Below are positions 8,201 to 15,663 of a DNA stretch of 19,019 nucleotides, in pieces. The position numbers were made by a program, and so were the translations under genes. Source of the stretch: Bacteroidaceae bacterium (GTDB lineage: Bacteria > Bacteroidota > Bacteroidia > Bacteroidales > Bacteroidaceae); the NCBI GenBank assembly GCA_900769765.1, contig CAAGHW010000113.1, positions 1 to 19,019 on the forward strand, written 5' to 3'. Under the pieces are notes generated by a model that did no database searches, was not told the origin of the DNA, and was given only the letters and a program-made list of their open reading frames with translations. Position 1 is the first letter of the stretch. Every line of letters begins with the position of its first letter.

Positions 8201-9886
8201 TTATATCGCTTCAAGTTCCTCTGCAAAAGCAGACACCATACGCCAACCGTCGGTTGATATTTTTTTCAGGTCTATACACTCAAGCAGTTCTTCGAGCTGT
8301 GCAATACGTTCCTTGTCACCGTCAGCAACAGCCTCGGCAAGTTTTATCTTATATTTCTCATACAGCTGAATACCCTGTACAAGACGTTCCCAACGGATTG
8401 AACTTATGCTGAAAGGATAAATGACGTATGTATCGCCTGCGGGCCAGGCGGTGAAACGAGAATCCGCCTCGGGATCGACAGTCCAGCTGTTGTAAGCCCA
8501 ACGCAAATAGCCGTCAAGTCCTTTCTTCAATGCCTCAAGAGCTATAAACGCCGCATCTGCCGGCTCGGAAAAGGTGAAAAGATTGGGATATTCCGCACTG
8601 CAACAGGTGTAGTAGGTGGAAACTTTACCCTGCGCTCTACGCTGTGCCAATAGCTCAGGGGTATATGCACCGTATGCAAATATATCAAGGCAATAGTCGT
8701 AGATATCGGCCTCTATTTCGGGGTGATAGTTGCCCGCCATTGAAATCTTCATTCCAGGAGCATACTCCCTGATGACCTTTATTGCAGCCTGCATCTGCTG
8801 CAAGCTACGTTCATCCATTGAAATGAATGTCTTTTCAAACCAGCCCTTTTCCTTAAGATGTGCAGAGAACGCGCTGAGCATTCCGCCCCAGAACTGCGCG
8901 TAAGCATCCTCGCCGGGAGCGCAGTTGATATACTTGTGCGAATGTGTTGCCTGGTCGTAGTAACGGAACGACAGTTTCCAGGGAATCATTGAAAAACAGG
9001 TTATCTCCTTGTCGATGCCGCATTCCATCATAAATTCCACCCAACGGTCAAAGATTGTAAAGTCGTACCACCATGTGCCGTCGGCTCTCTTCACCCATGT
9101 GACCATGCTACCGAAAGGGTCGTATGTCTGGCCGTCCCAAGGACGGTCGATAAGCGTTGCGGTAATGGCCTTTTGGCCTGCCGAAGCAAGTTTGAGCATA
9201 TAGGGGCGCAACACGTCGAAGTGTTCTTCACTCCAAAGCTCTACATTATGTACACGCGCCACAGCATATGGGTTCTGCCACAGGTCGAGATGGAATGTCC
9301 AATCCTTTGGAGCCGGCAACTGATAGTTGGGAACATTCACAAAGTATTCATACTTTTTCTTTTTACCATTGCATACAAGCTCGACATATCCTTTATATGT
9401 ACCCGGTTCGGCATCCTGCGGCACTTGCACCGTAAGCCACAGACCACGGCAAGAGCCAGCATCAAGAACTGTGGGGTTGGTATCGGTTATACGGTCGGCC
9501 ACAAGTATCTCGCCGTGGGCATCGACCGCATGCTTGCCGCAACCGGTAAACTTGTCGGTGATGACAGGCTGCACAAAACCGCCTACGACATTCGAAGCAG
9601 GAATTATATAACGACCTTGCTTGAGGTCGCTGAACCTATATTCTACAGAGCATTCCTTTTCGCTGTACTCATTTGTTACGACAAGTTGCAGATTCACACG
9701 CTCACCGCGCCATGCGGCCACAGTGTTCACCCTGTAATCGCCGACCTGGGTATTGCAATCCAGAGGATAGCGTATATCAATAATGCCCCATCGTGCTTTC
9801 ACCTGCGCAACAGAGCCAAGAGTCATTGCCATTGCAAGAACGGCCAAAAGAAGTTTTCTCATATCCATTGTTTTTATCATGTTCAT
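8201..9886 (-). CDS. Secreted GH123-like glycosidase (DUF4091 family)
   Basis: 561 residues from ATG 9886. A signal peptide is clear (core LLLAVLAMAMTLGSVAQ), and the internal ATG at 9862 (MRKLLLAV) is an alternative start. Residues about 35-190 form a beta-rich N-terminal domain (GTYKGYVELV near 162-171). A barrel-like domain with DUF4091 features follows at about 195-505: HLDLWQNP (199-206), the acidic pair D358-E359 in ISMDER, and GLDGYLRWAYNSW (456-468). GH123 beta-N-acetylgalactosaminidases use an adjacent Asp-Glu pair in a substrate-assisted mechanism, so this pair is the likely catalytic site. The first ATG overlaps the stop of the lipoprotein gene (ATGA), pointing to translational coupling. 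Family assignment is by motif; activity on GalNAc is inferred. Confidence 0.85.
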   Translation of the reverse strand: MNMIKTMDMRKLLLAVLAMAMTLGSVAQVKARWGIIDIRYPLDCNTQVGDYRVNTVAAWRGERVNLQLVVTNEYSEKECSVEYRFSDLKQGRYIIPASNVVGGFVQPVITDKFTGCGKHAVDAHGEILVADRITDTNPTVLDAGSCRGLWLTVQVPQDAEPGTYKGYVELVCNGKKKKYEYFVNVPNYQLPAPKDWTFHLDLWQNPYAVARVHNVELWSEEHFDVLRPYMLKLASAGQKAITATLIDRPWDGQTYDPFGSMVTWVKRADGTWWYDFTIFDRWVEFMMECGIDKEITCFSMIPWKLSFRYYDQATHSHKYINCAPGEDAYAQFWGGMLSAFSAHLKEKGWFEKTFISMDERSLQQMQAAIKVIREYAPGMKISMAGNYHPEIEADIYDYCLDIFAYGAYTPELLAQRRAQGKVSTYYTCCSAEYPNLFTFSEPADAAFIALEALKKGLDGYLRWAYNSWTVDPEADSRFTAWPAGDTYVIYPFSISSIRWERLVQGIQLYEKYKIKLAEAVADGDKERIAQLEELLECIDLKKISTDGWRMVSAFAEELEAI

Positions 9887-10347
9887 TTACATGTACCCTT
9901 GAAGGCAAATTCCTTGCCTGCACGTGACGGCTTCAAGTCATCGGCCATTCTTGCCGAAAGAACAAGCTCTTTCCCCTTTACCGTACCCGATATTTGGGAG
10001 AAACGGTATTCGCGTTGCGGTTTCTGCTCCTTGTTCACATAAGGGTCTATATCTGTAGCCGAGAAACTGAGCACATCCTCGTTTCTTTGCGAAGGCACAC
10101 CTTTAACCGTTATGTCTATACGTACAGGCATACCTGCCGCGAACTTCACATCGTTAAAGAATATCTCGACCGTCGACTCCGATGTTTCGGTTACCGATAT
10201 GCCTACCCTGTCGTCGGTATAATCACCGACAAGAAGGTCGCCGTAGACGATGCCCTCTGCATCTTCGGGAAACGAAGTGCCGTTGTCGACGCACGACTGG
10301 AAAGCCATCAAAGCAGCAGAAAGGAACAATAATATAGTTTTTTTCAT
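9883..10347 (-). CDS. Small putative calycin-like lipoprotein
   Basis: 154 residues. The N-terminus MKKTILLFLSAALMAFQSC looks like a lipoprotein signal with the lipid-modified Cys at position 19, although Phe-Gln-Ser before it is an imperfect lipobox. The remainder is beta-rich with alternating hydrophobic residues (VEIFFNDVKFAAGMPVRIDI, FSQISGTVKGKELVLSAR, EFAFKGTCK). This resembles the Bacteroidetes calycin-like lipoprotein family, in which a barrel may bind a small ligand; that comparison is from memory of the pattern. It lies 5 bases after the TonB receptor stop and overlaps the start of the GH123-like gene, so the three are probably co-transcribed and the lipoprotein may serve as the receptor's surface or periplasmic partner. 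It is far too small to be a SusD protein. Confidence 0.8.
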   Translation of the reverse strand: MKKTILLFLSAALMAFQSCVDNGTSFPEDAEGIVYGDLLVGDYTDDRVGISVTETSESTVEIFFNDVKFAAGMPVRIDITVKGVPSQRNEDVLSFSATDIDPYVNKEQKPQREYRFSQISGTVKGKELVLSARMADDLKPSRAGKEFAFKGTCK

Positions 10348-10352
10348 TCTTC

Positions 10353-12572
10353 TTATAGATTTACATGTAACGATACTCCAAAATGCAACGGTTTACCTTG
10401 AGCAAAGAAATCGTTGTCAATGGAGCGGAAATAGAATGTATTATACTTTTCGTTCAACAGGTTCTTACCCCACAAGGATGCTCCCCAATGTCCTTTTTCC
10501 CAGACAAGTGAAGCCGACAACAGACTGTAGAAAGGCTGCGACAGAGTATTCTCCTCGTTCCAATAGGTGCGCCCTATGCCGTTCCAGCCCACATTAAGCA
10601 CAAGGAAATTGGCGAAGCTGCGCGGAACAGGCAGGCGATAGGATATATTTGCCGAATATGTCTCGCGCGGAGCATAAGGGAGGATATTGCCCGACAAATC
10701 GACATCGCCACGATTATACTTCAGGAATTGGGCATGGGTATATCCGAAGCCCGCATCAAAGGTTATATCACCCAACACATAACGCGCAGAGAGTTCTGCA
10801 CCGGCGCTGAATGAATGTCCTGCATTTGACATCATGCGCCCCGTACCACCATCGGGGAATGTTGTAAGTTGTTGGTTACGGCAGTCGATATAGAAGAGCG
10901 TTGCCATAATATCGAGTTTGTCATCAGCAAGCGGCGACAGATGTGTTCCCAATTCAAAAGTCCAGTTCTCCTCGGGCTTATATACCGTTGACGAGACATC
11001 AGCATCATCGGCACCGCCGGTGAGGCCGGACATCATTTTCTGTTTCAGGATATCCGAAAAGAGCTGTGTATTGAAACCGCCTGCCTTGTAGCCCTTACGC
11101 GCCGAGGCATATACATTACCCCAATCTCCACCGTACGAAACGGAGAGGCTCGGCAACAGTTCAAGGGCATCGACGGCTCTTTGCCCTTTGAAGACGGTGT
11201 TAAGCACACGGTCATCGGTTTCCCTCAAATCCTTGTACGTATTATAGTGCACCGTTGAACGGCTGTCGTAGCTCATCGAGGAGTATTCATAATCGACACG
11301 CAAGCCCGCTTTGACATCGAACCCGCCCAACGACAAGCCACCCTGAACGTATGCCGCCACGCCGAATGCAGGAATCACGAAATCATCATAGATGACAAAA
11401 TTATCCTCTTTAAAGGAGAGTTCCCTTATACCGTTGTCAAGAGTATAATACCACTCTTCGTTTGCATTCTTAAGGATAAGATTGTCTATGCCGTACTGCT
11501 TGAAGTGCACAGGGGCAGAGAGGCCAGTATGCTTGAAGAACCCGAAGAGTCCGCCCATGAGATTGAACATGCCCAAATCATTGGCCTTTATCACAAACTC
11601 CTGTGTCAGCGAGTGCTCTTTCTGATACTGCCCCATTGAGAAATAATCGAGCGGCAGAAAGTCGTTGTCAAGACGCATACGGTCATCGACATATTGGTAT
11701 CCAGTTGTAGAAGATATTGTAGCCCAATCAAACATGCGTTTTATAACAAGACCCTCGGAAATGTTGAAACGCGTGTATGAGCACTCGTCGTTATATGCTA
11801 CTGGCGCAAGGGTGTCATCAACAGGATTATAGTGCCTGTATGCCCAACCGCCCTCAGAGGTGTAGCCCACGGTGAGGGTATTGTCCATGCTCCACCCGTT
11901 GGCCGGCAACCACTGCAAGCGCAGACGTAACGCCCCGTTGTCGCCACCGTCACAGTTCTTGCCTGTCTCTTCATTCATAAAATAGCCGTCGCTGTGGTTA
12001 TAGAGCAGGCTCACCGCCCATCCGAACTTACGGCTGGGGGCGGCATAATGTGAAGCCTTTACACGCACATTGTTCGCACTGCCATACTCCAATGTAAAGC
12101 GCTTGCCCTGAAAGTTAAGCGGAGACATGGTATGCAGATTTATGGTTCCGCCCGATGTGTTACGACCATACAGAAGACCTTGCGCACCGCGCATCACCTG
12201 CACACGGTCGATATCGAACAGTTCAAAATCGTAGTTGTTCTTATTCATCACAGGCACACCGTCGATATTCATGCCTACAACAGGTTGGTCGATACGCGAA
12301 CCGAAACCACGCACATACATCGAAGAGGTCATACGGGAGCCATAGTCGGGCTGATAGAAGTTGGGAGCTATTGCCGAGAGTTCCTTTACGGAACTTATAT
12401 GTCTGTTTTCAAGGTCGGCACGGCGAAGCGAGGTCGTGGAATATGTATTCACGGCCTCATCGTCGGAAATCTTGACAGAAGAGACGATGTCGACAGCCTG
12501 CAACAGCACCGAATCGGCACTCTCGCTCGACGGTGCTGCAAACAACATCATTATGGCAAAAAGGAAATTCAC
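10353..12572 (-). CDS. TonB-dependent outer-membrane receptor
   Basis: About 739 residues from GTG 12572. The open frame extends upstream to TTG 12632, but the predicted promoter lies inside that extension, so I prefer GTG 12572 (MNFLFAIMMLFAAPSSESA, a short signal peptide without positive charge) or ATG 12551. A TonB-box-like stretch (VDIVSSVK, about 28-35) precedes the plug: YVRGFGSR (86-93), NIDGVPV (102-108), VQVMRGAQGLLYGRNTSGGT (124-143). The rest is a 22-strand-type barrel, with late motifs ARKGYKAGGFN and LWGKNLLNEKYN. It lacks the N-terminal carboxypeptidase-regulatory-like domain of SusC proteins and no SusD gene follows, so it resembles siderophore/cobalamin-type receptors more than glycan SusC. 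The substrate is unknown. It ends in VNL instead of the usual terminal aromatic residue. Confidence 0.92.
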   Translation of the reverse strand: MNFLFAIMMLFAAPSSESADSVLLQAVDIVSSVKISDDEAVNTYSTTSLRRADLENRHISSVKELSAIAPNFYQPDYGSRMTSSMYVRGFGSRIDQPVVGMNIDGVPVMNKNNYDFELFDIDRVQVMRGAQGLLYGRNTSGGTINLHTMSPLNFQGKRFTLEYGSANNVRVKASHYAAPSRKFGWAVSLLYNHSDGYFMNEETGKNCDGGDNGALRLRLQWLPANGWSMDNTLTVGYTSEGGWAYRHYNPVDDTLAPVAYNDECSYTRFNISEGLVIKRMFDWATISSTTGYQYVDDRMRLDNDFLPLDYFSMGQYQKEHSLTQEFVIKANDLGMFNLMGGLFGFFKHTGLSAPVHFKQYGIDNLILKNANEEWYYTLDNGIRELSFKEDNFVIYDDFVIPAFGVAAYVQGGLSLGGFDVKAGLRVDYEYSSMSYDSRSTVHYNTYKDLRETDDRVLNTVFKGQRAVDALELLPSLSVSYGGDWGNVYASARKGYKAGGFNTQLFSDILKQKMMSGLTGGADDADVSSTVYKPEENWTFELGTHLSPLADDKLDIMATLFYIDCRNQQLTTFPDGGTGRMMSNAGHSFSAGAELSARYVLGDITFDAGFGYTHAQFLKYNRGDVDLSGNILPYAPRETYSANISYRLPVPRSFANFLVLNVGWNGIGRTYWNEENTLSQPFYSLLSASLVWEKGHWGASLWGKNLLNEKYNTFYFRSIDNDFFAQGKPLHFGVSLHVNL

Positions 12573-12585
12573 GTATAAACAAAAA

Positions 12586-12609
12586 TATCTTTGCAATACT
12601 GCAAAGATA
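12586..12609. promoter_or_regulatory. Perfect inverted repeat over the receptor operon -7 box (candidate operator)
   Basis: TATCTTTGCA (12586-12595) and its exact complement TGCAAAGATA (12600-12609) are separated by 4 bases. The right arm contains the minus-strand -7 box TATCTTTG, so a bound regulator would block or alter transcription initiation. The 10-base perfect arms are unlikely by chance, though half of the repeat is constrained by being a promoter box. Confidence 0.65.
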
Positions 12610-12632
12610 CTATAAAGAGAGCTAATAAACAA
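12602..12632 (-). promoter_or_regulatory. Promoter of the TonB receptor/lipoprotein/GH123-like operon
   Basis: On the minus strand TATCTTTG (12609-12602) matches TAnnTTTG exactly, and TTG (12632-12630) lies 20 bases upstream as the -33 element. Transcription would start near 12599, leaving about 27 bases to GTG 12572 or about 48 to ATG 12551, and excluding the upstream TTG start. Confidence 0.7.
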
Positions 12633-12639
12633 TGTTTAT
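12625..12639. repeat. Second inverted repeat at the -33 element
   Basis: ATAAAC (12625-12630) and GTTTAT (12634-12639) form 6-base arms around AAT, covering the -33 TTG of the receptor operon promoter. Short AT-rich arms may arise by chance, but the placement beside the larger repeat at 12586-12609 suggests a compound regulatory site. Confidence 0.4.
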
Positions 12640-12677
12640 CGGGGACTGCGAATGACAAACGGTATTTTTAACAACTA

Positions 12678-13298
12678 TTATAAAAAACTCCAATTCTGCG
12701 AATCGTCGCTCTTCACATAGCGGTTGACGATTGGGATGAGCACCTTTTTTACAACATCATCGTTAAGACGATGTTCGCCATTGAAATGCACGCAACGTTC
12801 CGGGCCATAAAGCTCCGATACCAACGGATAAAAGTTTACGACAGGGTCCTTGTCGCCAAAAAGAGCCGTGACAAGTTCCTTTTCGGCATCATTGACACCG
12901 TCGAACTGCGTTTTTTCCATCAATTTGAAACGCTCGACCACCGATTTGTCGATACGGAACTCCATTGCTCCGTCCTGTCGCTTCGAAGTGTATTTGTTAC
13001 GCCCCATCTTACCGAAAAGCAAGGAACGTGACATCTCGAACGAGGGGTTCACTATTATTCGAGGAACACCCCAAAGCTGCTGGGTGTACATTCCGCCCAT
13101 TGATGTTCCGACAACGACATCGGGCTGTTCCTTTTCTACAATGCCACGCAACAATTCAAGGGCTTCAAACGGGTCTACAGGGAGGTCGGGAGCAATAACG
13201 CGCCACGTAGAAAGGTGGCGGCGCAAGGTCATCACCGTGCCGGAACTGCCGGACGAAGCAAAGCCATGGACATACAATAATTTATTGTTGCGGGACAT
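12678..13298 (-). CDS. YqiA/YcfP-like alpha/beta-hydrolase (putative esterase)
   Basis: 206 residues, the normal size of the YqiA-type single-domain hydrolases. The oxyanion-region motif YVHGFASSG lies at 9-17, the nucleophile elbow GTSMGG at 64-69 with Ser66, an acidic FGDKD at 147-151, and the catalytic His176 in EHRL. No signal peptide is seen, so it is probably cytoplasmic. The substrate is unknown; family members are annotated as esterases on thin evidence. It starts 8 bases after the stop of the PorT-like gene, so the two are likely one transcript. No convincing terminator follows; the 105-base gap to the receptor start holds that operon's promoter. Confidence 0.85.
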   Translation of the reverse strand: MSRNNKLLYVHGFASSGSSGTVMTLRRHLSTWRVIAPDLPVDPFEALELLRGIVEKEQPDVVVGTSMGGMYTQQLWGVPRIIVNPSFEMSRSLLFGKMGRNKYTSKRQDGAMEFRIDKSVVERFKLMEKTQFDGVNDAEKELVTALFGDKDPVVNFYPLVSELYGPERCVHFNGEHRLNDDVVKKVLIPIVNRYVKSDDSQNWSFL

Positions 13299-13306
13299 AA
13301 ACGATA

Positions 13307-14011
13307 CTATTCGAAATAGAAAGAGAGGGTTACCATCTTGCTTGACACGCCATCGACCGACTGCGTATATTTGAGCAGGTTGGCATCGAGCAGGTCATTG
13401 CGTTCTTTTTGCAATATATTCAATGGGCTGAAAGAGAATTTCAACTCAGGGATAAGCTTAAAGAAAGGAAGGTAGAAGTCACAACCAAAACCTACCTCTA
13501 TCATTGTATCAAAACGCTTTACAAGAAGCTGCTTCTGTTTCTTGACCGTAAGATTGACCATTGGGCTGACGCCTGCGGTAATGTAAGGACGATAGTTGTT
13601 GAAACGCTCCGACGCGAACTTCACATGAAGCGGAACGGCTATATAAGTAGTCTTAAGCTGTTGACGCGAGATTTCACCGCTACCTTGCTCGCGGAACTGT
13701 ATGCTGTTCTGGCCAAAATGCATTGTAGGAAGGAGACGCAACGAGAAATGGTCGCTCAAGCGCAAATCGGCAAGCACACCCACAGTCAAACCGGGACTAT
13801 ACGTCGCGACATCGGCATACCAGACCTCACCGTTTTCGGTAACGAACCCATTGTTCACGAACTCTACATCCTGAATATGTGTACCCACAAAAAAGCCATA
13901 GTGCAGACGACGGTAATCGATATACGGCTTGTTCTGCACCTTACGCTCCTGCGCCACCACCGACAATGGCAGCACAAGCAACAGGAATATGTAGATAATC
14001 TTTTTAAGCAT
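13307..14011 (-). CDS. PorT-like outer-membrane beta-barrel protein
   Basis: 234 residues with a signal peptide (MLKKIIYIFLLLVLPLSVVA, Gln next). The mature protein opens with RKVQNKPYIDYRRLHYGFFV, a pattern I associate with the PorT proteins of Bacteroidales, followed by amphipathic strands and a C-terminal aromatic residue pattern (VTLSFYFE) typical of outer-membrane barrels. In Porphyromonas gingivalis PorT is needed for type IX secretion of gingipains. PorT-family annotation also covers many general barrels, so a secretion role here is inference. It heads a two-gene minus-strand unit with the YqiA-like hydrolase and is divergent from the ferredoxin gene. No exact TAnnTTTG box was found upstream; TATCTTTT near 14066-14073 is the nearest match. 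Confidence 0.85.
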   Translation of the reverse strand: MLKKIIYIFLLLVLPLSVVAQERKVQNKPYIDYRRLHYGFFVGTHIQDVEFVNNGFVTENGEVWYADVATYSPGLTVGVLADLRLSDHFSLRLLPTMHFGQNSIQFREQGSGEISRQQLKTTYIAVPLHVKFASERFNNYRPYITAGVSPMVNLTVKKQKQLLVKRFDTMIEVGFGCDFYLPFFKLIPELKFSFSPLNILQKERNDLLDANLLKYTQSVDGVSSKMVTLSFYFE

Positions 14012-14097
14012 TATACATTATAACGAAATCAATAATGACTTATTGCCATAAGCAGCAAAAAAAGATATTACTGTAAAAATATGTTAAATTGCATGAC

Positions 14098-14111
14098 ATA
14101 CGCTTGCGTAT
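14098..14111. repeat. Inverted repeat at the ferredoxin promoter
   Basis: ATACGC (14098-14103) and GCGTAT (14106-14111) surround TT, giving a perfect 6-base-arm repeat over the predicted -33 TTG of the ferredoxin promoter. It may be an operator. Confidence 0.4.
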
Positions 14112-14132
14112 ACCCAAAAAACACTATCTTCG
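14104..14132 (+). promoter_or_regulatory. Probable promoter of the ferredoxin gene
   Basis: TATCTTCG (14125-14132) is one base off the TAnnTTTG -7 box, with TTG (14104-14106) 18 bases upstream. Transcription near 14135 would give a leader of about 30 bases to ATG 14165 and excludes the longer frame that opens at 14081. Confidence 0.5.
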
Positions 14133-14164
14133 TGGCGGATAATACAAACTTAAACTTTAATATT

Positions 14165-14332
14165 ATGGCTTACGTAATTTCAGACGACTGCGTTGCTTGC
14201 GGTACATGTATCGACGAGTGTCCTCAGGGTGCTATTTCTGAGGGTGAGAAGTATTCAATCAACCCCGAATTGTGCATCGACTGCGGTAGCTGCGCAAGTG
14301 TTTGTCCTTCAGAGGCTATCCACGAGGGATAA
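14165..14332 (+). CDS. 2[4Fe-4S] ferredoxin (clostridial type)
   Basis: 55 residues beginning MAYVISDDCVACGTC. Two classic CxxCxxCxxxCP motifs bind two 4Fe-4S clusters: C9, C12, C15, C19-P20 and C37, C40, C43, C47-P48. The size and symmetry are those of bacterial low-potential electron carriers working with pyruvate:ferredoxin oxidoreductase, hydrogenase or Rnf in anaerobes. An in-frame upstream ATG at 14081 would add 28 residues, but these look unlike the family and the likely promoter is inside that stretch, so ATG 14165 is chosen. A hairpin follows 22 bases after the stop. It is divergent from the PorT-like gene. Confidence 0.96.
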   Translation: MAYVISDDCVACGTCIDECPQGAISEGEKYSINPELCIDCGSCASVCPSEAIHEG

Positions 14333-14354
14333 TCAGAAGTCAAAAGCAAAAACC

Positions 14355-14388
14355 AAAGAGACTGCGCCATACAGACACAGTCTCTTTT
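14355..14388 (+). terminator. Hairpin after ferredoxin
   Basis: AAAGAGACTG (14355-14364) pairs with CAGTCTCTTT (14378-14387) around a 13-base loop, then only a short T/A-rich tail. It is probably a terminator, but the large loop and weak T-run may allow read-through into the small ORF 14 bases further on. Confidence 0.6.
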
Positions 14389-14401
14389 AATTTACTCCAA
14401 C

Positions 14402-14494
14402 ATGAAAAAAATATTGTATCTGATAACCAAAGCCACAATCATAACTCTGATTGCCGTAGTGGCATATTGGACATACACGATGATTGTAAAGTAA
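14402..14494 (+). CDS. 30-residue single-helix membrane microprotein (hypothetical)
   Basis: ATG 14402 to TAA 14494 encodes a Lys-rich start (MKKILYLITK), a hydrophobic helix of about 17 residues (ATIITLIAVVAYWTYTM) and a final Lys. It fits exactly between the hairpin after ferredoxin and the next hairpin at 14501, which starts 6 bases after its stop. No promoter box of its own was seen, so expression would depend on read-through from ferredoxin. I do not recognise the family. The tight fit and plausible membrane topology favour a real gene over chance, but the length is too short to be certain. Confidence 0.45.
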   Translation: MKKILYLITKATIITLIAVVAYWTYTMIVK

Positions 14495-14500
14495 CATAAC

Positions 14501-14532
14501 AAAAACAGGAACCCGAAAGTTCCTGTTTTTTT
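14501..14532. terminator. Bidirectional terminator between microprotein and TlpA-like gene
   Basis: AAAAACAGGAAC (14501-14512) and GTTCCTGTTTTT (14519-14530) form a perfect 12-base stem with loop CCGAAA. T-runs follow on both strands, so it can end the plus-strand ferredoxin/microprotein transcript and the minus-strand gene stopping at 14542. Confidence 0.85.
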
Positions 14533-14541
14533 ATCGTTTGT

Positions 14542-15612
14542 TTATTTCAATTTCTCCTCGATAAGCTTTTTCATTGCATCGCCGCGAAGGTCGCGTTGCA
14601 CGATTATGCCGTCAGGACCGAAAAGAATAATCTGCGGAATACCTCTGATACCGTACAATGCTGTTGCATCATCCTTATTGTCGCGTGGGATATAAATCTG
14701 AGGATAGTTGATGCCTTCAGCTGCGAGAGAAGCCTTGAACTTATCCTCCTCGTCCCATACATTGACACCGATAACAGTAAACTTATCGCCACCGAACTTG
14801 TTCTGCAATGCCACAAGGTTCGGAATCTCAGCCTTGCAAGGACCGCACCATGATGCCCAGAAATCGACAAGAACATATTTGCCCTTACCTACATAGTCGG
14901 ACAATCGGACAGGTTTGCCATCGACGGTAAAACCACCGAAATCAATGAACATCTTGCCTGCCTGTGTAGCCTCGGACTTGAGAAGATTCTCGCGCGCCAT
15001 CATCACGACAGGGTTCTTTGAAGCATACTTCACCTTGCCAATCATTGTATCGAGCGCACCAAGAGTTGTATAGAACTCCTCTGCAACCGTACCGAGGATG
15101 TATGCACCGAACATATTGTCCTTGTTGTCTTCTATTGCCTTACGATAGATGTCATACACGGCTTCAATATCGGCATTGACTGCATTCTGAATATCCTGGG
15201 GAGCCATACCCTGCTGCTGTAACTGCTGAATCTTGGCATTAACGGCATTGCCGGCGGTCATCACTGCCTCGTTGAGTTCTATACGCTTGTCGTTAAGACC
15301 ACCGTTATCGGCAACAGATGCAGGATTCAAAGTGAAATCGACCATAACCTCTGCTCCCGGATAAAGAATGACATCGGCCTGAAGACGTCTGTTACCTTTC
15401 AACTGTACTTTACCCAAGACCTGATCTGCAACATTGCGTTTCAACTCAAATGTTCCGTTTTCGACAAGCGCAGAATCGACATAAACCAGCTGCTCTGCGA
15501 GCATAATATACTTACCGTTGTACTTGGCATCTATTTTTCCTTTAACAGTATAGCTCTGGGCTGTTGCTGTCAATGCAAAAACCGACAAAGCCAAAATTGA
15601 TAGAAATCTCAT
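14542..15612 (-). CDS. TlpA/ResA-like periplasmic thioredoxin with DUF4369-like N-domain, copy 1
   Basis: 356 residues. The signal peptide MRFLSILALSVFALTATAQ suggests export to the periplasm. Residues about 20-100 are a beta-rich DUF4369-like domain (YTVKGKIDAKYNGKYIMLAE), 105-215 are helical, and 217-356 are a thioredoxin fold with the redox motif W255-C256-G257-P258-C259 inside YVLVDFWASWCGPCK and the cis-proline in GIPQIILF. Bacteroidetes encode many such proteins; they reduce disulfides in the envelope, for instance in cytochrome maturation or stress defence, and the partner here is unknown. It is paralogous to the gene at 16379-17500 (shared DNGG, NKDNMFGAY, QxGKMFIDF). It has its own weak promoter upstream and a strong terminator after it. 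Confidence 0.93.
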   Translation of the reverse strand: MRFLSILALSVFALTATAQSYTVKGKIDAKYNGKYIMLAEQLVYVDSALVENGTFELKRNVADQVLGKVQLKGNRRLQADVILYPGAEVMVDFTLNPASVADNGGLNDKRIELNEAVMTAGNAVNAKIQQLQQQGMAPQDIQNAVNADIEAVYDIYRKAIEDNKDNMFGAYILGTVAEEFYTTLGALDTMIGKVKYASKNPVVMMARENLLKSEATQAGKMFIDFGGFTVDGKPVRLSDYVGKGKYVLVDFWASWCGPCKAEIPNLVALQNKFGGDKFTVIGVNVWDEEDKFKASLAAEGINYPQIYIPRDNKDDATALYGIRGIPQIILFGPDGIIVQRDLRGDAMKKLIEEKLK

Positions 15613-15655
15613 TTTATATGTTTTTTAAATATTAATAATCTTTTAAGTTAGGTTG

Positions 15656-15663
15656 CGAAGATA
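15656..15663 (-). promoter_or_regulatory. Weak -7 box for TlpA-like copy 1
   Basis: On the minus strand TATCTTCG is one base off TAnnTTTG, the same variant as at the ferredoxin promoter. No clear TTTG is present at the -33 distance. It would give a leader of about 40 bases to ATG 15612. Confidence 0.4.

Noticed and set aside
9173..10042. 289-codon open frame on the plus strand
   Set aside because: It lies across the antisense of the GH123-like and lipoprotein genes, has no promoter, domain or signal peptide, and is incompatible with two clear coding frames.
12586..12595. Plus-strand promoter from the left arm of the palindrome
   Set aside because: TATCTTTG also appears on the plus strand, but no TTTG lies at the -33 distance and only a very short ORF follows. 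It is better explained as half of an operator.
12573..12632. N-terminal extension of the TonB receptor to TTG 12632
   Set aside because: The extension contains the exact -7 promoter box, so it would not be transcribed, and it adds no useful signal peptide features upstream of GTG 12572.
13409..14023. 204-codon open frame on the plus strand
   Set aside because: It is antisense to the PorT-like gene, which has a clear signal peptide and barrel pattern; the opposite frame shows neither.
14081..14164. 28-residue N-terminal extension of ferredoxin from ATG 14081
   Set aside because: The predicted promoter lies within it and 2[4Fe-4S] ferredoxins begin a few residues before the first cysteine motif, as at ATG 14165.
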